64,000 bases of DNA from the NCBI RefSeq assembly GCF_019200975.1, contig NZ_JAHTMR010000001.1, forward strand, positions 451,400 to 515,399, in the 5' to 3' direction. This DNA comes from Pseudomonas sp. PD9R. Its GTDB lineage: Bacteria; Pseudomonadota; Gammaproteobacteria; Pseudomonadales; Pseudomonadaceae. Within the stretch, counting starts at the first letter, position 1; the number at the start of each line of letters is the position of its first letter. A program made the translations under genes and the position numbers. Below are positions 8,993 to 17,793 of this stretch, piece after piece. The notes under the pieces were generated by a model. That model saw only the letters and a program-made list of their open reading frames with translations, was not told where the DNA came from and did not search any database.

Positions 8993-10972
8993 TTATGGCG
9001 TGACGATATTGAACTGCGGGCTGAACGTATCCACGCTGCCCAACAACTCCCCTAGCTTCTTCCCGTTCCCTTGCAGCTTGATCAAGCCTTTCTGAATCGC
9101 CGTCGGGAAATCCAGCTGCTTGAGGCTGATCTGCTCCAGCGTTGCCTTGCTCAGCGTCACACCGGCATCGGCGGCAGGGTTGAGCCCGGCCCGGTGCGTC
9201 AGCACGCCATTGCGCAAGGTCAGGTTGAAGTCCTGGTTCTGATCCTCGAACGTCCAGTTCAACGTCAGGTCATGGCCGACAGCTTTTTCACTGTCCAGAC
9301 GAATCGCCAGGTAGTCAAAGAACATGTCCGGGGTCATCGCCTGCATCATGTCCACCGACACCGAGCTGCCGGCATGTTGCGGCACGCCATTGCGCAGTTC
9401 CATCGCCCCGGTCAGGTACATGTTGCGCCAGGTAGCGTTCTCGCTCTGGTAGCCCAATTGCTCAAGCGCCTCGGCCTGAGCATTGCGGCCCGCTACGTTG
9501 TCCGGTTCGGCAAACAACAAATGATTGCCCAGTTGCGCGGCCCAGCGATAGTCACCCTGGGTCATCGCCGCGCGCATTTTTTCCAGCACCGCCGCGCTGC
9601 CACCCATGGCCTCGACGGTGCGTTTGGCCGTCTCCACCGGTGGCAGTGGATTGAGATTGGACGGGTTGCCGTCATAGAAACCCAGGTAGCGCTGATACAC
9701 CGCCCGCACGTTGAAACTCAAGGAACCGTAGTAGCCGCGGGTGTACCACTTCTGATCCAGCGCCCCGGGCAACGTCTTGATTGCGTCAGCGACTTCCAGC
9801 GGCGTCAGGCCCTGGTTCAGCAAGTGCAACGTGCGGTCGTTGAGGAAGGCATACATGTCGCGCTGATCGGCGAGGAAAGTGCGAATCCGCTCGCCACCCC
9901 AGGTCGGCCAATTGTGCTGGGCGAACAGCACGTCACTCTTGGCGCCGTAGCGTGCCAGGCTGCTGTCCAGGTATTGCGACCAGGCCTTGGCGTCACGGAC
10001 TTGCGCGCCACGCGGGGTGAGGATGTTGTGCATCATTTGCGTGGCGTTTTCGGCCATGCATAACGCGCGAAACTGCGGCAGGTAAAGGTTCATTTCTGCC
10101 GGCGCTTCGGTGCCTGGCGTGAGCTGGAACTCGACCTCGATACCGGCGATGGTGCGGGTTTCCAAATCCTTGTCGATCAGGTCGGTCGGCGGGATCAAGG
10201 TGACGGTGCCGCCGCTCGGCGAGCTCTTGCCCAGGCCTGCGTCCAGCTGACCTTTCTCACCGCGCGGCAGCAGGCTGCCGAACTGGAATTGCGCACGACG
10301 ACTCATGGCGGTGCCGGCAAATACGTTCTCGCTCATGACGTGCTCCATGAACCCGGCAGGCGCATAAACCTTGACCTTGCCGGCCTTGACGTCGGCCTCG
10401 TCGATCACCCCGCGCACGCCGCCAAAATGGTCGACGTGGGTGTGGCTGTAGATCACCGCTACCACCGGCTTATGCGGGCGGTTCTGGTAGTACAAATCCA
10501 GCGCTGTTTTGGCGGTTTCGGCGACGGTCAGCGGGTCGATGATGATCAGGCCGTCATCGCCTTCAATGATCGTCATGTTGGCGAGGTCGAGGCCACGTAC
10601 CTGATAAATCTTCGGGCTGACTTCGAACAGGCCGGCATGGGCATTGAGCTGGGCCAGGCGCCACAGGCTCGGATTGACCGAGGCCGGGGCTTGATCCTTG
10701 TCGAGAAACTCGTAGGACTGGATGTCCCAGATGACCTTGCCCGAGGCGTCCTTGACCTGACCCGTGAACGGCGCGATCAAACCACGACTTATCGACTCGA
10801 AATCGGTGCGATCGCTGAAGGGCAAGTGTTGCAGGACGGCGGCGTTGTTGGCAGTGGTCAAGGCACTGGCGCTGGAACTGGCTGGCGCATCAGCGGCGAT
10901 CACCGATTGCGCAAGGCACGCTGTGATCAGGCAGGCCAACAGCCCGCGAGGGCTCAAAATGAAACGAGGCAT
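8993..10972 (-). CDS. Class III linear alkylsulfatase (SdsA1/BDS1-type metallo-beta-lactamase fold)
   Basis: 659 residues from ATG 10972 with a GGAGA site 4 nt upstream; an upstream in-frame start at 11050 is less likely because a clear signal peptide (PRGLLACLITACLAQSVIAA) follows the chosen start. The zinc motif H-T-H-V-D-H is at residues 177-182, followed by the GGV turn, then the dimerisation region and a C-terminal SCP-2-like domain, the order known for SdsA1. Family role: periplasmic hydrolysis of primary alkyl sulfates such as SDS to sulfate and the alcohol. It is convergent with the DUF1302/1329/1254 block. Its regulator is not adjacent. Confidence 0.93.
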   Translation of the reverse strand: MPRFILSPRGLLACLITACLAQSVIAADAPASSSASALTTANNAAVLQHLPFSDRTDFESISRGLIAPFTGQVKDASGKVIWDIQSYEFLDKDQAPASVNPSLWRLAQLNAHAGLFEVSPKIYQVRGLDLANMTIIEGDDGLIIIDPLTVAETAKTALDLYYQNRPHKPVVAVIYSHTHVDHFGGVRGVIDEADVKAGKVKVYAPAGFMEHVMSENVFAGTAMSRRAQFQFGSLLPRGEKGQLDAGLGKSSPSGGTVTLIPPTDLIDKDLETRTIAGIEVEFQLTPGTEAPAEMNLYLPQFRALCMAENATQMMHNILTPRGAQVRDAKAWSQYLDSSLARYGAKSDVLFAQHNWPTWGGERIRTFLADQRDMYAFLNDRTLHLLNQGLTPLEVADAIKTLPGALDQKWYTRGYYGSLSFNVRAVYQRYLGFYDGNPSNLNPLPPVETAKRTVEAMGGSAAVLEKMRAAMTQGDYRWAAQLGNHLLFAEPDNVAGRNAQAEALEQLGYQSENATWRNMYLTGAMELRNGVPQHAGSSVSVDMMQAMTPDMFFDYLAIRLDSEKAVGHDLTLNWTFEDQNQDFNLTLRNGVLTHRAGLNPAADAGVTLSKATLEQISLKQLDFPTAIQKGLIKLQGNGKKLGELLGSVDTFSPQFNIVTP

Positions 10973-11109
10973 GGCGTCTCCGTTTTTTATCGTTATGGTT
11001 AGACCAGCCTTGAGGGTAGGGCGTCCGTTGCGCCTGGCTGCAATCGTCAACGGACAAAAACCATGCAGGGCCGCTATCCTTGGCTCACGCTTATCGAACG
11101 GATTCCTCC

Positions 11110-11778
11110 ATGCTTGAAGTCCACGGTGTCTTCAAAAGCTACGCCACGCCGCAAGGGCCTTTGCCGGTGTTGCAAGGCGTCGACTTGACCCTGAAACCCG
11201 GCAGCAGCCTGGCGCTGATGGGTGAATCGGGCAGTGGCAAGAGCACGTTGCTGCACCTGATTGCCGGGCTGGACAAGGTGGACAGCGGCAGTATCCGCAG
11301 CGGCGAACATCGCCTGGAGCAGATGAACGAAGGGCAACTGGCGAACTGGCGGCGTACCGAAATTGGGCTGGTGTTCCAGCAATTCAATCTGATCGGCAGC
11401 CTGCGCGTGGAGGACAACCTCGCGTTTCAGGCACGGCTGGCGGGTCGGCATGATCCACGCTGGCAGGCGCATCTGGTGCAGCGTCTGGGCCTGAGCGAGT
11501 TGTTGCGGCGTTATCCGGAGCAGTTGTCCGGTGGGCAACAGCAACGAGTGGCGTTGGGCCGAGCCTTGGCGTCGCAGCCGAAATTGCTGTTGGCCGACGA
11601 ACCCACCGGCAGCCTCGATGAAGCGACCAGCGAGGAGGTATTGAAGTTGCTGCTGGAGCTGCTCGACGACAGCCCGACAACGCTGTTGATGGTCACCCAC
11701 AGCCCTAGTGTTGCGGCACGGCTGGCTGACAAAGTGGTGCTGCACGGTGGTCGTCTGGTCGATGTGGGAGCGCGCTGA
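11110..11778 (+). CDS. ABC transporter ATPase, MacB/LolD type
   Basis: 222 residues from ATG 11110 (an earlier ATG at 11080 is in frame but adds non-conserved residues). Walker A GESGSGKST, Q-loop VFQQFNLI, signature LSGGQQQR, Walker B LLLADEPTGSLDE and the switch His in VTHS are all intact. It is the first gene of a three-gene operon with an FtsX/MacB-type permease and a CrtC-like lipoprotein. ATPases of this type drive mechanotransmission or lipoprotein/peptide release rather than solute uptake. Confidence 0.92.
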   Translation: MLEVHGVFKSYATPQGPLPVLQGVDLTLKPGSSLALMGESGSGKSTLLHLIAGLDKVDSGSIRSGEHRLEQMNEGQLANWRRTEIGLVFQQFNLIGSLRVEDNLAFQARLAGRHDPRWQAHLVQRLGLSELLRRYPEQLSGGQQQRVALGRALASQPKLLLADEPTGSLDEATSEEVLKLLLELLDDSPTTLLMVTHSPSVAARLADKVVLHGGRLVDVGAR

Positions 11779-11779
11779 C

Positions 11780-14248
11780 TTGCGTATTTTTCGCGAGACC
11801 TTGCGCGCGTTGCTCAGCCATTGGCGGCAGCACCCGGTGCAGTTTTTCAGCGTGCTCACCGGGCTGTGGCTGGCCACCAGTCTGCTGACCGGCGTGCAAG
11901 CGCTGAACAACCAGGCCCGCGAAAGCTACGCCCGGGCCAGTCAGTTGATCGGCGGCGAACCCCAGGCCAGCCTCAGTCCACCCGGTGGCGGGACGTTCTC
12001 GCAGCAGCTGTTTGTCGACTTGCGTCGCGCGGGCTGGCCGGTGTCGCCGGTGTTGCAGGGGCGGGTGATCCTTAAAAACCACGAAGATCAGCGTTTGCAA
12101 TTGATGGGCATCGAGCCGGTATCGCTTCCGGCCGGTGCGGCGGTGGCGGGGCAGGCGTTGGCGATCGAGCAGGTTGTAGCGTTTTTTACGCCGCCGGGGA
12201 GTACCTGGGTTTCGCCACAAACCTTGCAGGTGCTGGGGCTGGAGGAGGGCGCGCGTCCGCTCGCGTTGAATGGTCAGGCACTGCCGCCGTTGCACGCTCA
12301 GGCGGAGATGGCCCCCGGATTGTTGCTGGTGGACATCGGTTTCGCTCAACAGATTCTCGGATTGCCGGACCAGTTGTCGCGCCTGTTGCTGCCCAAGGAT
12401 TTCACCGCGACGTTGCCCGACCCCTTCAAAGGGCAACTGCAGCTCCAGACCCGCGACGAAGAAAATAATCTGGCGCGCCTGACCGAGAGCTTTCACCTGA
12501 ACCTCGATGCCTTGGGTTTTCTGTCTTTCGTGGTCGGCCTGTTCATCGTGCACGCGGCGATAGGGTTGGCGCTGGAACAGCGTCGAGGCTTGCTCCGAAC
12601 CCTGCGCGCCTGTGGAGTCAGTGCGCGAATGTTGATGAGTTGCCTCGCCGTCGAGCTGGGAACGCTGGCATTGATTGGCGGTTTGGCCGGCGTTGTCAGC
12701 GGCTACTTGCTGGCCAGTGTGCTGCTGCCGGATGTCGCCGCCAGCCTGCGCGGTTTGTACGGTGCTGAAGTCGCGGGGCAGTTGAGCCTGAGTCCGCTGT
12801 GGTGGCTCAGCGGCGTCGGCCTGAGTCTGCTCGGTGCTTTCCTCGCCGGCGCCAACAGTTTGTGGCGGGCCGCACGTTTGCCGTTGCTGGCACTGGCTGA
12901 TCCGCAGGCCTGGCTTCAAGCCCACGCGCGCTGGTTGCGGCGTCAGGGTTGGGTGGCGGCGTTGGCTTTGGGTATCGCGTTGCTGGCGTTGTTGCGCGGT
13001 GACAGCCTGGCCAGCGGATTCGTGCTCATGGCGGCGCTATTGCTGGGTGCGGCACTGGCGTTGCCGGTGGTGCTCGATGCGGTACTCAACGGGCTGGCAA
13101 GTCGCCGTTCTGTGCTCGGCCAATGGTTTGTCGCCGATTGCCGTCAGCAACTGCCGGCCTTGAGCCTGGCGCTGATGGCGCTGCTGTTGGCATTGGCGGC
13201 GAACATCGGCGCCGGCAGCATGACCGCCGGTTTTCGCCAGACGTTCAGCGACTGGCTCGAACAACGGCTGACCGCCGAGCTCTATCTCAATCCACAAAAC
13301 CCGGCCCAGGCCCGGGAGCTGTACGCCTGGCTCAAGCAGCAGTCACCACTCACGGCGGTGCTGCCCAACTGGCAGGTTTCGATTCAGCTGCAAGGCTGGC
13401 CGGCGGATGTCTTTGGGGTGATCGATCATCCGACTTATCGCCAACACTGGCCGCTGTTGGAGTCGTTCGGCGACAGCCCATGGGATCGCCTGGCCAAGGA
13501 CGATGCACTGATGCTCAGCGAACAATTGGCGCGGCGCTTGAAAGTGCGACTCGGCGATCACCTGACCATTCCCACGCCTAACGGTCCGTGGTCGCCGCGC
13601 ATCGTCGGGATCTACGCCGACTATGGCAATCCGAAGGGGCACGTGTTGGTCAACGTCAATCACTTGTTGCGCGGTTGGCCGCAGCTGACGCCCAGCCGAT
13701 TCAACCTGCGTATTGAGCCGACGGCGATCCCACCGTTCGTGACTGCGTTGCAACAACGCTTCGCTCTGGACGACAGCCGGATTGTCGATCAGGCCCGGCT
13801 CAAGGGGTGGTCCACGCAGGTGTTCGAGCGCACCTTCGCCGCCACCGCGGCGCTCAACAGCCTGACGCTGTGTGTAGCGGGGGTGGCGCTGTTTATCAGC
13901 CTGCTGACCCAAAGCCAAAGCCGACTCGGACAACTGGCACCGTTGTGGGCATTGGGTGTGACACGTCGGCAGTTGATGCTGCTGAACCTCGGGCAAACCT
14001 GGTTGCTGGCGCTGCTGACGTTGGTGCTGGCGTTGCCGTTGGGCATTGCCTTGGCCTGGTGCCTGGACACGGTGATCAACGTTCAGGCATTCGGCTGGCG
14101 CCTGCCATTGCGGGTATTCCCCCTGCAATTGCTGCAGTTGATGGGGCTGGCGGTGCTGGCGACGTTGTTGGCCTCGGCATGGCCGCTGTATTCGCTGTAT
14201 CGCACGCAACCGGCGGACCTGCTGAGGACCTTTGCCCATGAAGATTAG
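11780..14248 (+). CDS. FtsX/MacB-type ABC permease, large
   Basis: About 822 residues. TTG 11780 is preferred because GGGAG lies 9 nt upstream and the TGA of the ATPase gene ends one base before it; ATG 11762 inside the ATPase gene is the alternative. Architecture: one N-terminal membrane helix (residues about 20-40), a periplasmic domain to about 250, three helices with the FtsX core, a second domain, then three C-terminal helices ending RTQPADLLRTFAHED. This is the duplicated FtsX layout of AttF/AttG-like and lipoprotein-handling permeases. It overlaps the lipoprotein gene by 11 bp. Confidence 0.88.
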   Translation: MRIFRETLRALLSHWRQHPVQFFSVLTGLWLATSLLTGVQALNNQARESYARASQLIGGEPQASLSPPGGGTFSQQLFVDLRRAGWPVSPVLQGRVILKNHEDQRLQLMGIEPVSLPAGAAVAGQALAIEQVVAFFTPPGSTWVSPQTLQVLGLEEGARPLALNGQALPPLHAQAEMAPGLLLVDIGFAQQILGLPDQLSRLLLPKDFTATLPDPFKGQLQLQTRDEENNLARLTESFHLNLDALGFLSFVVGLFIVHAAIGLALEQRRGLLRTLRACGVSARMLMSCLAVELGTLALIGGLAGVVSGYLLASVLLPDVAASLRGLYGAEVAGQLSLSPLWWLSGVGLSLLGAFLAGANSLWRAARLPLLALADPQAWLQAHARWLRRQGWVAALALGIALLALLRGDSLASGFVLMAALLLGAALALPVVLDAVLNGLASRRSVLGQWFVADCRQQLPALSLALMALLLALAANIGAGSMTAGFRQTFSDWLEQRLTAELYLNPQNPAQARELYAWLKQQSPLTAVLPNWQVSIQLQGWPADVFGVIDHPTYRQHWPLLESFGDSPWDRLAKDDALMLSEQLARRLKVRLGDHLTIPTPNGPWSPRIVGIYADYGNPKGHVLVNVNHLLRGWPQLTPSRFNLRIEPTAIPPFVTALQQRFALDDSRIVDQARLKGWSTQVFERTFAATAALNSLTLCVAGVALFISLLTQSQSRLGQLAPLWALGVTRRQLMLLNLGQTWLLALLTLVLALPLGIALAWCLDTVINVQAFGWRLPLRVFPLQLLQLMGLAVLATLLASAWPLYSLYRTQPADLLRTFAHED

Positions 14249-15311
14249 GTTCGGCATCTGGTTGCTCGTAACGCTGCTTGCGGGTTGCGATCAGTCAGCG
14301 CCGGTGGAAAAAGGTTTCGCCGGCCTGGGTCATCAGGCGACTGCTTTCACACCGGTGGTGCCCGGTCGTGTGTTCAGCTTTCCGGCGGATCATGGCCCCC
14401 ATGACGGGTTTCGCATTGAGTGGTGGTATGTCACCGCCAACCTGAAGGACGAACAAGGCCATGAGTTCGGCGCGCAGTGGACGTTGTTTCGCAGCGCCTT
14501 GAACGCCACGCCCGAAGTCACCGGCTGGAGTGATCAGACATTATGGCTGGGCCATGCGGCCGTCACCTCGGCCACCGAGCATCACGCCGCCGAACGCTAT
14601 GCCCGTGGGGGTGTGGGGCAGGCCGGCGTCACCCTGACGCCGTTCAATGCATGGATTGATGACTGGCGCTTGAGCAGTGACTCGGCCGATTCGGACCCGC
14701 TGGTTGACGTGCAACTCAGTGCACGCGACAAGTCTTTCAGCTATCACCTGCGGCTGACGGCAAACCGTCCGCTGGTGTTGCAGGGGGATAAGGGTTTCAG
14801 CCAGAAATCCGAGCAGGGCCAGGCGTCGTATTACTACAGCCAGCCGTTTTTCCAGGCCAGCGGCACCGTGGAAATCGATGGCAACCGTTATCAGGTCAGC
14901 GGTCCCGCATGGCTCGACCGTGAATGGAGCAGCCAGCCCCTTACCGCCAACCAGACCGGCTGGGACTGGTTTTCCCTGCACCTGGACAGCGGTGAACAGG
15001 TCATGCTTTATCGCATGCGCCAAAAGGACGGTGCGCCTTACCTGACCGGTACGTGGATCGATGCGCAGGGCCAAACGCAGCTGTTGCAGGCCGCCGACAT
15101 CCACCTTACGCCACAAGACACCGTCAAAGTGGCCGGGCGCTCGATGCCCGTACGCTGGTCGATCGAGATCCCCGGCAAACACGTCGACATCGTCATCAGT
15201 GCGCTGAATCCCAACGCCTGGATGGATTTGCGCATTCCCTACTGGGAAGGCCCTGTGCAATTGAGCGGCAGCCACGGCGGACAGGGCTACCTGGAAATGA
15301 CCGGCTACTAA
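14238..15311 (+). CDS. Lipocalin-like (AttH/CrtC family) lipoprotein
   Basis: 357 residues from ATG 14238, which overlaps the permease stop. A lipobox LLAGC ends the short signal peptide, so the protein is a lipoprotein. The motif FRIEWWYVTANLKDEQG, the later GPAWLDREWSSQPL and the GWDWFSLHLDSGEQ stretch are the signature of the AttH/CrtC (hydroxyneurosporene synthase) lipocalin-like family. In this context the carotenoid enzyme role is unlikely; the ATPase-permease-AttH set is conserved in many non-carotenoid bacteria as a probable envelope export or lipid-handling system. Substrate unknown. Confidence 0.9.
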   Translation: MKIRFGIWLLVTLLAGCDQSAPVEKGFAGLGHQATAFTPVVPGRVFSFPADHGPHDGFRIEWWYVTANLKDEQGHEFGAQWTLFRSALNATPEVTGWSDQTLWLGHAAVTSATEHHAAERYARGGVGQAGVTLTPFNAWIDDWRLSSDSADSDPLVDVQLSARDKSFSYHLRLTANRPLVLQGDKGFSQKSEQGQASYYYSQPFFQASGTVEIDGNRYQVSGPAWLDREWSSQPLTANQTGWDWFSLHLDSGEQVMLYRMRQKDGAPYLTGTWIDAQGQTQLLQAADIHLTPQDTVKVAGRSMPVRWSIEIPGKHVDIVISALNPNAWMDLRIPYWEGPVQLSGSHGGQGYLEMTGY

Positions 15312-15326
15312 ACCTTACGCGTTCAA

Positions 15327-15416
15327 TGTAGGAGCTGCCGAAGGCTGCGATCTTTTGATCTTGATCTTCCCGGTGAGCCAGCCGCCGCCAGGATCGCAGC
15401 CTTCGGCAGCTCCTGC
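15327..15416. repeat. REP inverted pair, right arm degenerate
   Basis: TGTAGGAGCTGCCGAAGG... faces ...CTTCGGCAGCTCCTGC; the outermost bases of the right arm have decayed. Confidence 0.9.
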
Positions 15417-15508
15417 CGGGGGGATGCGGCGATTTTTTGGCCAAAACCCGCTGGAACTCCGCTCATGGCGCAACCCTCTACCGTAAGAACACCCAGCAGG
15501 AGACTGCC

Positions 15509-15751
15509 ATGCGCGAAGACCTTGCCCCGCCTGACCTTGACTCGTGGCAGCGTTTGTTTGAAGACGATGCCTACTGGCAACAATCCCCCGATGCCCATTA
15601 CATGGAGTTGCTGCGCCTGGCCGACGATCTGTTGGGGCAGGGCACCATTGACCTCGAACAATGGCAAGACCTGAGAAGCAGGACGGAACAGTCCCACAGA
15701 GATTCACCGGCGATTAACGTTGCCCGAGAAGTCGACGATCCCGAAGCCTGA
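15509..15751 (+). CDS. Small acidic protein of unknown function
   Basis: 80 residues from ATG 15509, with CAGGAGA 6 nt upstream; an earlier in-frame ATG at 15437 overlaps noncoding sequence. Acidic, no membrane segment: MREDLAPPDLDSWQRLFEDD, then two short helices ending PAINVAREVDDPEA. I do not recognise a family. The next small gene starts 10 bp after its stop, so the two are probably co-transcribed. Confidence 0.7.
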   Translation: MREDLAPPDLDSWQRLFEDDAYWQQSPDAHYMELLRLADDLLGQGTIDLEQWQDLRSRTEQSHRDSPAINVAREVDDPEA

Positions 15752-15761
15752 GGAAAACGCC

Positions 15762-15929
15762 ATGAAACCCACGCCCGACACGGAACACCCCGACGAACCG
15801 CGTCCACCCGGAGAAACCGAGCGCGACAACGATGCCTTGCGTCCTACCGACCCGACCCGGCGCAAGGAAAGCGGCAAAGGCACGACCAGTGGCGAGTCCA
15901 CTGCACAAGAAACTGCGAACACTCCCTGA
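15762..15929 (+). CDS. Small low-complexity hydrophilic protein
   Basis: 55 residues from ATG 15762; GAGGAAA overlaps the stop region of the preceding gene and sits 5 nt upstream. Very rich in Pro, Asp, Glu, Thr, Arg and Gly, with no hydrophobic core, so probably disordered. Similar small charged proteins are common in Pseudomonas next to stress genes, but no function can be assigned. Coding status rests on the ribosome site, spacing and codon usage. Confidence 0.6.
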   Translation: MKPTPDTEHPDEPRPPGETERDNDALRPTDPTRRKESGKGTTSGESTAQETANTP

Positions 15930-16014
15930 TCAGCGTCTATGCTCATCGCACACATGGCGTTGAAGACTGCTTCTGCGCCGTTTGTCGCCATCTATCACAG
16001 GGAATGTTCTGCCT

Positions 16015-16593
16015 ATGAAACTCCACGCACTGACTAAAGCCATCACCCTCGCCACGTTGCTGTCTGCCGCCAGCTTCAGCGCCGTTGCCGCCGATATCCC
16101 ACTGTCTGCCGTCGTGGAAGCTGATCAGATCACCACCAAAGTCGTGTCGGTTGACGCTGCCAATCATCAAGTGGTCCTTGAAGGACCGGAAGGCCGTCAG
16201 GTTCATGTGCAACTGACCGAGAAGGCCAAGAACCTCGACAACCTGAAAGTCGGCGATCAGGTCGACGTCAAGGTGACCCGCTCCGTTGCGGCCTACCTCG
16301 ACACCGATATCGACAAAGGCCTGCCTGGCAGCACCGAAACCACGGGGGACGCCCGTTTCGCACCGGGCAGCGCCAACCCGGGCGGCGAAGCCTTCCGCCA
16401 GGTGAAGGTCCAATTGAAGATCAAACACATCGACGTGAAAAAACACCAAGTGACCTTTGAAAACCCGGCCGGCCAGAGCAAAACCGTCAATGTCGAAAGG
16501 CCGGAAGTTCAAGCCAAGCTCAAAGACCTGAAAGTCGGGCAAAGTGTTTATGTGACCTACACCGACATACTGACAGTGACCAGCAAACACTGA
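16015..16593 (+). CDS. Exported protein with duplicated small beta-domain
   Basis: 192 residues from ATG 16015 (AGGGAA upstream). Signal peptide MKLHALTKAITLATLLSAAS with cleavage near SAVAADI. The mature part shows an internal repeat: TTKVVSVDAANHQVVLEGPEG with KVGDQVDVKVT (residues about 39-92), and KIKHIDVKKHQVTFENPAG with KVGQSVYVTYTD (about 138-185). Each copy looks like a small beta-barrel fold of the kind seen in periplasmic copper/cation-efflux accessory and DUF5666-like proteins. No assigned role. A terminator-like hairpin follows at 16619. Confidence 0.8.
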   Translation: MKLHALTKAITLATLLSAASFSAVAADIPLSAVVEADQITTKVVSVDAANHQVVLEGPEGRQVHVQLTEKAKNLDNLKVGDQVDVKVTRSVAAYLDTDIDKGLPGSTETTGDARFAPGSANPGGEAFRQVKVQLKIKHIDVKKHQVTFENPAGQSKTVNVERPEVQAKLKDLKVGQSVYVTYTDILTVTSKH

Positions 16594-16618
16594 AGTTGAA
16601 TGTCTGCTACATCAATTG

Positions 16619-16663
16619 ATTATTCCTGTACAACTTTTTGTATAGGAATAATCGGTTTTTTTT
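16619..16663 (+). terminator. Rho-independent terminator after the exported-protein gene
   Basis: Stem ATTATTCCTGTAC pairs with GTATAGGAATAAT with one bulge; CGG and a run of eight T follow. Confidence 0.8.
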
Positions 16664-16943
16664 GGCCGAACTGGTGAGTTTAAATCGCCCGCCTAAATGT
16701 TGTTTTGTTCGATAATTTATAAAATGTGTATCGGCAAATTTCACGTTTGCCGGCGCGGACATATTCAAAGACTTCAATTAAAATACGTCCCGTTCGCCCA
16801 GTGTCACGGCTCTTTACCAGTGCATGGATTGCCGAGGCCATTGCACTGGGCGAACACCTTCCCTTCGATTAGTCCTGCTGATTTTTGCCCCGCAAACAAA
16901 ATCGACCAGCAGAGCTGGCCGACATTTAGACGTTTTAGCAAAC
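16664..16943. other. AT-rich gap with nested hairpins, no gene found
   Basis: Low GC compared with its surroundings. It contains hairpin CGGCAAA/TTTGCCG (16732-16752) and a perfect 12-bp inverted repeat GTTCGCCCAGTG/CACTGGGCGAAC (16792-16803 and 16844-16855). The right arm can also pair with CCAGTGCATGG at 16818-16828, so two structures exclude each other. It is the 3' region of hcp on the minus strand. An 85-codon frame here has no ribosome site or recognisable protein. Confidence 0.5.
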
Positions 16944-17462
16944 TTAGCCCGTGATCGGAACGCGCCAGTCATCAGAACCTGAAGTTCCAGATACTTCATG
17001 AGTCCAGGTGATTTTTCGGTAGCTGAAGTGTACGTCTTCAAGATGGGTAAAGTGTGCGCTGATCGGATCCTGGCAGTTGTGCATGTAGTCCTTGATATCG
17101 ACGATGATCGCGTCTTCCAGTTCGATGGTGTAGTAGTGCTCCTGAGTGCCTTGAGCCGAAGTTCGGTACCACTTGATTTCCACTTGGGTAATGAGTTCAC
17201 CGGAGCACAGCGCATTGAGCAGCAGTGGAGAAGCCTTGTCGAATACCTTAGTAATCATCAGAGGCTTATTGGTACGGGGGCCAGTAGGCTGACCTGACTG
17301 CAGATCACGGGGCCTGGTTAATTCATGGCTGAATGCCTGGACTATGACTTGGTCTTCATGGCCTTCCTGGTAGGTATTACCAACGGAATCGGCAGTGAAT
17401 GCGCCAGCAGTTATCAAACCTTGTTGCTCGCCAGTGACGGACATGTACGCGGGTGTAGCCAT
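16944..17462 (-). CDS. hcp: Hcp, type VI secretion tube protein (orphan)
   Basis: 172 residues from ATG 17462 with AAGGAGAG 6 nt upstream. The sequence AYMSVTGEQQGLITAGAF, then GHEDQVIVQAFSHEL, KPLMITKVFDKASPLL and DYMHNCQDP...FTHLEDVHFSYRKITWTH is diagnostic of the Hcp1/Hcp2 class, whose hexameric rings stack as the inner tube and chaperone effectors. Length is normal for the family. No other type VI gene (vgrG, tss, clpV) and no effector gene is adjacent in the window, so this is an orphan copy that would serve a system encoded elsewhere. It sits in an AT-rich island and is divergent from a PfpI-like gene across a structured regulatory region. Confidence 0.95.
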   Translation of the reverse strand: MATPAYMSVTGEQQGLITAGAFTADSVGNTYQEGHEDQVIVQAFSHELTRPRDLQSGQPTGPRTNKPLMITKVFDKASPLLLNALCSGELITQVEIKWYRTSAQGTQEHYYTIELEDAIIVDIKDYMHNCQDPISAHFTHLEDVHFSYRKITWTHEVSGTSGSDDWRVPITG

Positions 17463-17603
17463 GGATGCTCTCCTTGCTAAAGTAAATGACGGTGCCCGAG
17501 AGGCGGTATCGCTCGATGGGGGCCTGACTCTTAACAAGGTCCGTGCCATAAGCCTGAACGCTATATAAACCTGCCGGTTGAGTGATTTTCGCAAGGTTCC
17601 GCC

Positions 17604-17746
17604 GCGCAATACCCCCGACAGTTGCGCAGAAGATTGCGCAGCGCAGATCAATATTTTGCACACGTGGATCAATGGCCTTGTCAGGCCGAACGATCCGCAC
17701 CGCGCAACGGTCTTACGGCAAGCTCAATGCGCAAGTTGTTGCGCAT
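17604..17746. promoter_or_regulatory. Cluster of six TTGCGC/GCGCAA half-sites between hcp and pfpI-like gene
   Basis: The 331-bp gap 17463-17793 holds GCGCAA at 17604, TTGCGC at 17622 and 17634 (direct repeat, 12 bp apart), GCGCAA at 17702, and a perfect palindrome ATGCGCAA-GTTG-TTGCGCAT at 17727-17746. The palindrome is 47 bp before the downstream ATG, in a place suited to a repressor or activator. The binding protein is unknown. Confidence 0.6.
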
Positions 17747-17793
17747 AATGGTAACCAGCCACCACTGCAGTCCCGAGACGGAGTGAAGACGAC

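Noticed and set aside
16697..16954. 85-codon frame in the gap near hcp
   Set aside because: No ribosome site, odd composition, and it overlaps hairpins and the end of hcp.
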